The position numbers were made by a program, and so were the translations under genes. DNA of 64,000 nt from Bacteroidales bacterium (GTDB lineage: Bacteria; Bacteroidota; Bacteroidia; Bacteroidales; P3), in the NCBI GenBank assembly GCA_017962445.1, contig JAGCVI010000027.1:62001-126000 (forward strand). The letters are read 5' to 3'. The notes beneath the pieces were generated by a model, which was not told the DNA's origin, did not search any database, and worked only from the letters and a program-made list of their open reading frames with translations. Below, in pieces: positions 59,902-64,000 of the stretch; position 1 is the stretch's first letter; each line of letters begins with the position of its first letter.

Positions 59902-61902
59902 ATGACACTCGAAGAATTCCAGAATGAACTGCGCCTCGGTATTCCCGATCCGCTACCCGAACCTCAACCTTATGATCCTACGGTAAACCATGCTCCCAAG
60001 CGCAAGGACATACTGACGCCGGCCGAGAAAAAGCTGGCTATACGCAACGCTCTGCGCTACTTCCCCACCAAGTACCACAAAATGCTGGCACCCGAATTCG
60101 CCGAGGAGCTGAAACAGTATGGACGTATCTACATGTACCGTCTGCGTCCGACATACAAGATGTACGCACGCCCCATCGAGGAATACCCGGCCAAATGCCG
60201 TCAGGCGGCTGCCATCATGCTGATGATTCAGAACAACCTCGACCCCGCCGTTGCACAGCATCCGCACGAACTTATCACCTATGGTGGCAACGGTGCCGTC
60301 TTCCAGAACTGGGCCCAGTACCGCCTTGTGATGAAATACCTCAGCGAGATGACCGACGAGCAGACCCTCGTCATGTACAGCGGCCACCCCATGGGACTCT
60401 ATCCCAGCCACAAGGATGCTCCGCGCGTAGTAGTTACCAACGGCATGATGATACCAAACTACAGCAAACCCGACGACTGGGAGCGCTACAATGCCCTCGG
60501 CGTGACACAATACGGCCAGATGACCGCCGGCAGCTACATGTATATCGGCCCGCAGGGCATCGTCCACGGCACAACCATCACGGTTCTTAATGCTGCCCGT
60601 AAACTCGGTGGTGGCACAGCCGGCAAGCTCTTCATCACCGCCGGTCTCGGTGGCATGAGCGGCGCACAGCCTAAAGCTGGCGACATCGCCGGAGTGGTCT
60701 CCATTACCGCCGAAATCAACCCCGCTGCCACACAGAAGCGCTTCACTCAGGGCTGGGTCGACGAGGTGCATGACAACCTCGACGAGCTCTTCGTGGCTGT
60801 CAACAAATCCATCGCCGCAAAAGAGGCCAAGAGCTACGCCTACCAAGGCAACGTGGTCGACCTCTGGGAGTACTGCGCCGAGAAGGGCATCAAGGTGGAC
60901 CTCGGCAGCGACCAGACCTCGCTGCACAATCCCTGGGCCGGTGGCTATTACCCCGTTGGCGTAACTTTCGAGGACGCTAAGGTGATGATGGCCGAGAAGC
61001 CCGAACTCTTCAAAGAGAAGGTTCAGGAGTCGCTTCGTCGCCATGTAGCAGCTGTCAACAAGCTCACCGCCAAAGGTATGTACTTCTTCGACTATGGCAA
61101 CGCCTTCCTGCTTGAAAGCAGCCGTGCCGGTGCCGACATCTGGAACTCCGACAAGACCGCCTTCCGTTATCCTTCATACGTACAGGATATTATGGGACCC
61201 ATGTGCTTTGACTATGGCTTCGGACCTTTCCGTTGGGTCTGCACCAGTGGCAAACCCGAAGACCTCGACAAGAGCGACCATATCGCCATGGAGGTGCTAG
61301 GCGAGATTGCTGCCACTGCTCCCGCTGAAATACAGCAGCAGATGCACGACAACATACAGTGGATCCGCGGAGCCAAGGAGAACCACCTCGTGGTCGGTTC
61401 CCAAGCCCGCATCCTCTATGCCGACTGCGAAGGCCGTACCAAGATTGCAGCCCGCTTCAACGAGGCCATCAAGAAAGGCGAGATCTCTGCACCTATCGTC
61501 CTTGGCCGCGACCACCACGACGTGAGCGGTACCGACAGTCCGTTCCGCGAGACATCGAACATCTACGACGGCTCGAACCGCTGTGCCGACATGGCCGTAC
61601 AGAACGTTATCGGCGACAGTTTCCGCGGTGCCACGTGGGTCAGCATCCACAACGGTGGCGGCGTAGGCTGGGGCGAAGTGATGAACGGCGGCTTTGGTAT
61701 GGTGCTCGACGGCAGCGAAGCCTGCGACCGTCGCCTACGCATGATGCTGCACTGGGATGTTAACAACGGCATCAGCCGCCGCAGCTGGGCCCGCAACGAG
61801 GGTGCCATGTTCGCCATCAAACGTGCCATGGACATCTGCCCCGAGCTTAAGGTCACCATGCCCAACCTCGTCGACGACAGCATCCTCGAAGGATTGTTCT
61901 AA
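59902..61902 (+). CDS. hutU: Urocanate hydratase
   Basis: A 666-residue urocanase. TYGGNGAVFQNWAQYRLVM and TLVMYSGHPMGLYPSH are the family start, LFITAGLGGMSGAQPKA the NAD-binding glycine motif, and ISIHNGGGVGWGEVMNGGFG-type residues in the C-terminal part complete it. It is longer than the ~555-residue proteobacterial enzyme, as in other Bacteroidales. Role: conversion of urocanate to imidazolone propionate in histidine breakdown. No other hut gene is in the window. Co-transcribed with the small lipoprotein upstream. Confidence 0.95.
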   Translation: MTLEEFQNELRLGIPDPLPEPQPYDPTVNHAPKRKDILTPAEKKLAIRNALRYFPTKYHKMLAPEFAEELKQYGRIYMYRLRPTYKMYARPIEEYPAKCRQAAAIMLMIQNNLDPAVAQHPHELITYGGNGAVFQNWAQYRLVMKYLSEMTDEQTLVMYSGHPMGLYPSHKDAPRVVVTNGMMIPNYSKPDDWERYNALGVTQYGQMTAGSYMYIGPQGIVHGTTITVLNAARKLGGGTAGKLFITAGLGGMSGAQPKAGDIAGVVSITAEINPAATQKRFTQGWVDEVHDNLDELFVAVNKSIAAKEAKSYAYQGNVVDLWEYCAEKGIKVDLGSDQTSLHNPWAGGYYPVGVTFEDAKVMMAEKPELFKEKVQESLRRHVAAVNKLTAKGMYFFDYGNAFLLESSRAGADIWNSDKTAFRYPSYVQDIMGPMCFDYGFGPFRWVCTSGKPEDLDKSDHIAMEVLGEIAATAPAEIQQQMHDNIQWIRGAKENHLVVGSQARILYADCEGRTKIAARFNEAIKKGEISAPIVLGRDHHDVSGTDSPFRETSNIYDGSNRCADMAVQNVIGDSFRGATWVSIHNGGGVGWGEVMNGGFGMVLDGSEACDRRLRMMLHWDVNNGISRRSWARNEGAMFAIKRAMDICPELKVTMPNLVDDSILEGLF

Positions 61903-61924
61903 ACCACACATATAGGGCTTATAG

Positions 61925-61971
61925 AACTAATAAGGCTTATGGGCTAATAAGGCCTATAAGCCTTATTAGTT
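61925..61971. terminator. Large hairpin, probable bidirectional terminator
   Basis: A 16-bp perfect inverted repeat, AACTAATAAGGCTTAT (61925-61940) and ATAAGCCTTATTAGTT (61956-61971), with a 15-nt loop that contains another AATAAGGC. It lies between the convergent hutU and sstT genes. Confidence 0.75.
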
Positions 61972-62012
61972 TTAAAACAAATGTCTGATGAAGTCCGTTA
62001 TTTAGAGAGCGG

Positions 62013-63251
62013 TTACAGCAGATTTTGGGATTTCTCTTTCTTTTTTCGGTCGTGGTATTCGGCGGTGGCGGTGAAGAAAGCGTCGCCGCTGGAGTTTAGG
62101 GCGGTCTCTACGCTGTCCTGAATCACACCAACGATAAAGCCGATGGCCACAGCCTGCATTGCAACGTCGTTAGGGATGCCGAAGAATGAGCATGCCATCG
62201 GGATGAGCAGCAGGCTGCCGCCAGCCACACCCGAAGCACCGCAGGCGCCAAGAGTGGCTATGATACCGAGGAAAAGTGCCGAGACAAAACTCACCTCAAC
62301 ACCAACTGTATTGGCTACAGCTAACGAAAAGACCGTGATAGTCACAGCCGCACCATCCATATTGATTGTAGCACCCAGAGGTATGCTGACAGAATAGAAT
62401 TCCTCCTCCAAGCCAAGCTTTTTGCAGAGTGCCATATTGATAGGAATATTCGCTGCCGATGAACGGGTGAAGAACGCCTGCAGTCCACTTTCCTTCAGGC
62501 AGGTGAACAATAACGGATAGGGATTCCGCCTAATCATAATAAACGATATAAGCGGATTGAAAATAAAAGCGTTGGCCAACATGCATCCCACCAACAGCAA
62601 CAGCAGGTGTCCATAGGTAGAGAAAACCGCAAGACCGCTCTCACTCACAGTGGTGAACACTAGTCCGAGAATGCCAAACGGAGCAAACTGGATGACCCAC
62701 TTGACCACACGCGTCACCACCGATGACAAATCATGAACAACATTGACTGTAGCCTTGGAGGCCATAGTCTTCAACGAAAAGCCAATAACGATACTCCAGA
62801 AAAGTATGGCAATATAGTTGGCGTTGACTATGGCGGATACAGGGTTGGCCACCATTGAGGTGAGCAGATTGGCAAAAACATCTGCCAACGACCCTGCATT
62901 GGAATCTACCTGGGCTGCCTCAGCAAGTTCAAGGGTAACAGGGAACAAGAAACTCCCCACAACAGCACACACAGCAGCAATGAACGTGGATAGCATATAA
63001 ATGATTACCAGCGATGTGAAGCGACGCCCCATGCCTGCACCTGCCTTGGCAACAGACGACATCACCAGCACCGCCACCAACACTGGCGCAATGCCTTTCA
63101 ATGCACTGACAAATATCTTACCCAGTATGGCAACACCTGTCCACTGCGGCAATGCAATACCCAGCGCCGCGCCTATCATCAAACCCATAAATATCCTGAG
63201 CATCAAGCTGATGCTTGAATATTTTTTCAATATTTTCGAGGCAAAGTTCAT
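62013..63251 (-). CDS. sstT: Serine/threonine:Na+ symporter SstT
   Basis: A 412-residue transporter of the dicarboxylate/amino acid:cation symporter family. VLVAVLVMSSVAKAGAGMGRRF near the N-terminus and SGLQAFFTRSSAANIPINMALCKKLGL plus LGATINMDGAAVTITVFSLAVAN match SstT. Eight membrane helices and two re-entrant loops are expected. Role: sodium-driven uptake of L-serine and L-threonine. A TAAATTTG element lies upstream on the minus strand. Confidence 0.94.
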   Translation of the reverse strand: MNFASKILKKYSSISLMLRIFMGLMIGAALGIALPQWTGVAILGKIFVSALKGIAPVLVAVLVMSSVAKAGAGMGRRFTSLVIIYMLSTFIAAVCAVVGSFLFPVTLELAEAAQVDSNAGSLADVFANLLTSMVANPVSAIVNANYIAILFWSIVIGFSLKTMASKATVNVVHDLSSVVTRVVKWVIQFAPFGILGLVFTTVSESGLAVFSTYGHLLLLLVGCMLANAFIFNPLISFIMIRRNPYPLLFTCLKESGLQAFFTRSSAANIPINMALCKKLGLEEEFYSVSIPLGATINMDGAAVTITVFSLAVANTVGVEVSFVSALFLGIIATLGACGASGVAGGSLLLIPMACSFFGIPNDVAMQAVAIGFIVGVIQDSVETALNSSGDAFFTATAEYHDRKKKEKSQNLL

Positions 63252-63277
63252 GGTAGTAAGTATTAACTTTGAATTTG

Positions 63278-63285
63278 CAAATTTA
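63278..63285 (-). promoter_or_regulatory. Candidate -7 promoter element (sstT)
   Basis: On the minus strand TAAATTTG (TAnnTTTG), 26 nt before the start codon. No clear -33 element. Confidence 0.5.
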
Positions 63286-63326
63286 CATAAAATAATGGAT
63301 TTAGTCTCGAAATATACTCAAAACAT

Positions 63327-63359
63327 AAAAAAAAAAAGCATCTGCGTTTTCGCAGATGC
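63327..63359 (-). terminator. Rho-independent terminator of the lepA operon
   Basis: A 9-bp perfect stem, GCATCTGCG (63338-63346) and CGCAGATGC (63351-63359), loop TTTT. On the minus strand it is followed by eleven T, 24 nt after the stop of the gene 63383-63928. Confidence 0.88.
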
Positions 63360-63382
63360 CTGTATTATTCATTAATTATTTT

Positions 63383-63928
63383 CTAACTAAACCTTTCCTG
63401 TATCTCGTTCTTCATAAACTCGATAGCCTCATCGGTGGGGATTTTGCTCTTGGCGCAGCTCTCGAAGATTGCACCGGCAAGGCTGGTTGGGTCGGCATCG
63501 GGAGTGAGCTTTACAGCACTGCCGTTAATCAGGTTTATCATCTCCTCTTTGGCCTCGCGAATACGGTTCCAGCTCTCGGCCGAGAGATACACCTGCTGGC
63601 TGAGGTTATGCTCCCACTCGTCGCGGATGCTCTTGGTCATAGCCACCTGCAATGCCTTGATGTCCATACCAGGACGGAATGTACGAAGTATCAAGCTATT
63701 CGGTGAAATACGTTCCAGATATAGAGCCATGCGTTCGTAAGCCTGCAAACGTATCGGGGTGACAACTTTGAGCGACTCCCTGTGCTCGTCAATTTTCATC
63801 TGGAGCATCTGCATCTTCTGCTGGTTGTCGAGATAGGCTTTAACCAACCTGTAGAAAAGGAATCCTGTGACAGCGACCGAAAGCAGTGCCGTCGCAATAA
63901 TGATAATGGCTGTTGTGAGGGTATTCAT
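63383..63928 (-). CDS. Single-pass membrane protein, unknown function
   Basis: A 181-residue protein. One N-terminal membrane helix (AIIIIATALLSVAVTGFLFY) is followed by a helical stretch (NQQKMQMLQMKIDEHRESL) and a domain containing PIRLQAYERMALYLERISPNSLI and SLSQQVYLS-like residues, which I recall as conserved in Bacteroidetes. Function unknown. It begins 12 nt after the lepA stop codon, so co-transcription with lepA is likely. Confidence 0.75.
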   Translation of the reverse strand: MNTLTTAIIIIATALLSVAVTGFLFYRLVKAYLDNQQKMQMLQMKIDEHRESLKVVTPIRLQAYERMALYLERISPNSLILRTFRPGMDIKALQVAMTKSIRDEWEHNLSQQVYLSAESWNRIREAKEEMINLINGSAVKLTPDADPTSLAGAIFESCAKSKIPTDEAIEFMKNEIQERFS

Positions 63929-63940
63929 TGTTTTATTGTA

Positions 63941-64000
63941 TTAATCTAGTTTCAACACTGCAAGAAAAGCGCTCTGCGGCACTTCGACATTGCCGACCTG
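63941..64000 (-). CDS. lepA: Elongation factor 4 (LepA), C-terminal fragment
   Basis: Only the last 19 codons and the TAA stop are in the window. The translation QVGNVEVPQSAFLAVLKLD matches the LepA C-terminus (compare QIGNVELPQEAFLAIL in E. coli). Family role: ribosome-bound GTPase affecting elongation. The rest of the gene lies to the right of the window. Confidence 0.82.
   Translation of the reverse strand, partial: QVGNVEVPQSAFLAVLKLD

Noticed and set aside
59953-61044. 363-residue open frame on the minus strand opposite hutU
   Set aside because: Lies entirely within hutU, in antisense; the hutU frame has clear family motifs and strong codon bias, which opens the opposite frame.
1-64000. 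tRNA, rRNA, insertion sequence, prophage or attachment-site content
   Set aside because: No tRNA-like T-arm word in a spacer, no transposase or integrase motif and no paired terminal repeats were seen; gaps between genes are too small for most of these.

Overview
The window looks like a chromosomal segment of a member of the Bacteroidales (phylum Bacteroidota), probably an anaerobe living with an animal host. Four observations support this. Promoters of the TTG-N19/21-TAnnTTTG type recur (for example before 31355, 42054 and 59482). Start codons lack Shine-Dalgarno sequences. A PorZ homologue and a protein with a type IX secretion C-terminal domain are present. The metabolic genes fit an anaerobe: 2-oxoacid:ferredoxin oxidoreductase, a lysine-fermentation enzyme, sialidase and alpha-L-fucosidase. 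I see no rRNA, tRNA, CRISPR array, insertion sequence or prophage; gene density is high. Genus cannot be fixed from this sequence alone.

Layout. 1-1557 (-): a vor/kor-type operon (ferredoxin, alpha, beta subunits; beta cut by the window edge). 1867-7962 (+): DUF1573 protein, aminotransferase, terminator, GreA-like protein, sialidase lipoprotein, FeoA-FeoB fusion and a 57-residue Cys-rich membrane protein. 7963-12233 (-): operon uvrD/pcrA - dtd - SDR oxidoreductase - uracil-DNA-glycosylase-like gene. 12395-14505 (-): AlkD-like protein, then a Cys-rich membrane protein paired with a radical SAM enzyme. 14595-19812 (-): yigZ, alpha-L-fucosidase, ECF sigma factor, membrane anti-sigma-like protein, outer-membrane barrel. 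19980-22665 (+): ribD, then a preQ1-I riboswitch and queC-queD-queE. 22774-27225 (+): SIMPL protein, lipoprotein, TPR protein, rsmA, MntP-like protein. 27226-31142 (-): a second sigma/anti-sigma/outer-membrane-protein group, and a CoA-transferase subunit A with 3-aminobutyryl-CoA ammonia-lyase. 31355-36753 (+): GtrA protein, M14 carboxypeptidase carrying a T9SS domain, GT2, phosphoglucomutase. 36833-45130: coiled-coil lipoprotein, M3 peptidase, YqiA-like hydrolase, GH5-like lipoprotein and two polytopic membrane proteins. 45238-48156 (-): M16 peptidase. 48402-59399 (+): Pro/Glu-rich protein, gmk, mreC, mreD, porZ, recO and two tandem subtilases. 59482-64000: lipoprotein, hutU, then (-) sstT, a membrane protein and the end of lepA.

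How the genes work together. Sialidase and fucosidase fit trimming of host mucin-type glycans. The kor/vor complex, Kal and CoA-transferase, HutU and SstT fit amino-acid fermentation. queCDE make the queuosine precursor preQ0 and sit under an aptamer that senses a later product of the same pathway. PorZ and the CTD-bearing carboxypeptidase show that a type IX secretion system is in use.

Best candidates for something undescribed: (1) two adjacent S8 proteases whose last ~200 residues look like an outer-membrane beta-barrel; (2) a Cys-rich (CX5CX3CX2C) membrane protein translationally close to a glycyl-radical-activase-like radical SAM enzyme with no glycyl radical enzyme nearby; (3) two independent ECF-sigma / membrane anti-sigma-like / outer-membrane-barrel gene groups built on the same plan. 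All statements of homology are from motif reading; no database search was run.
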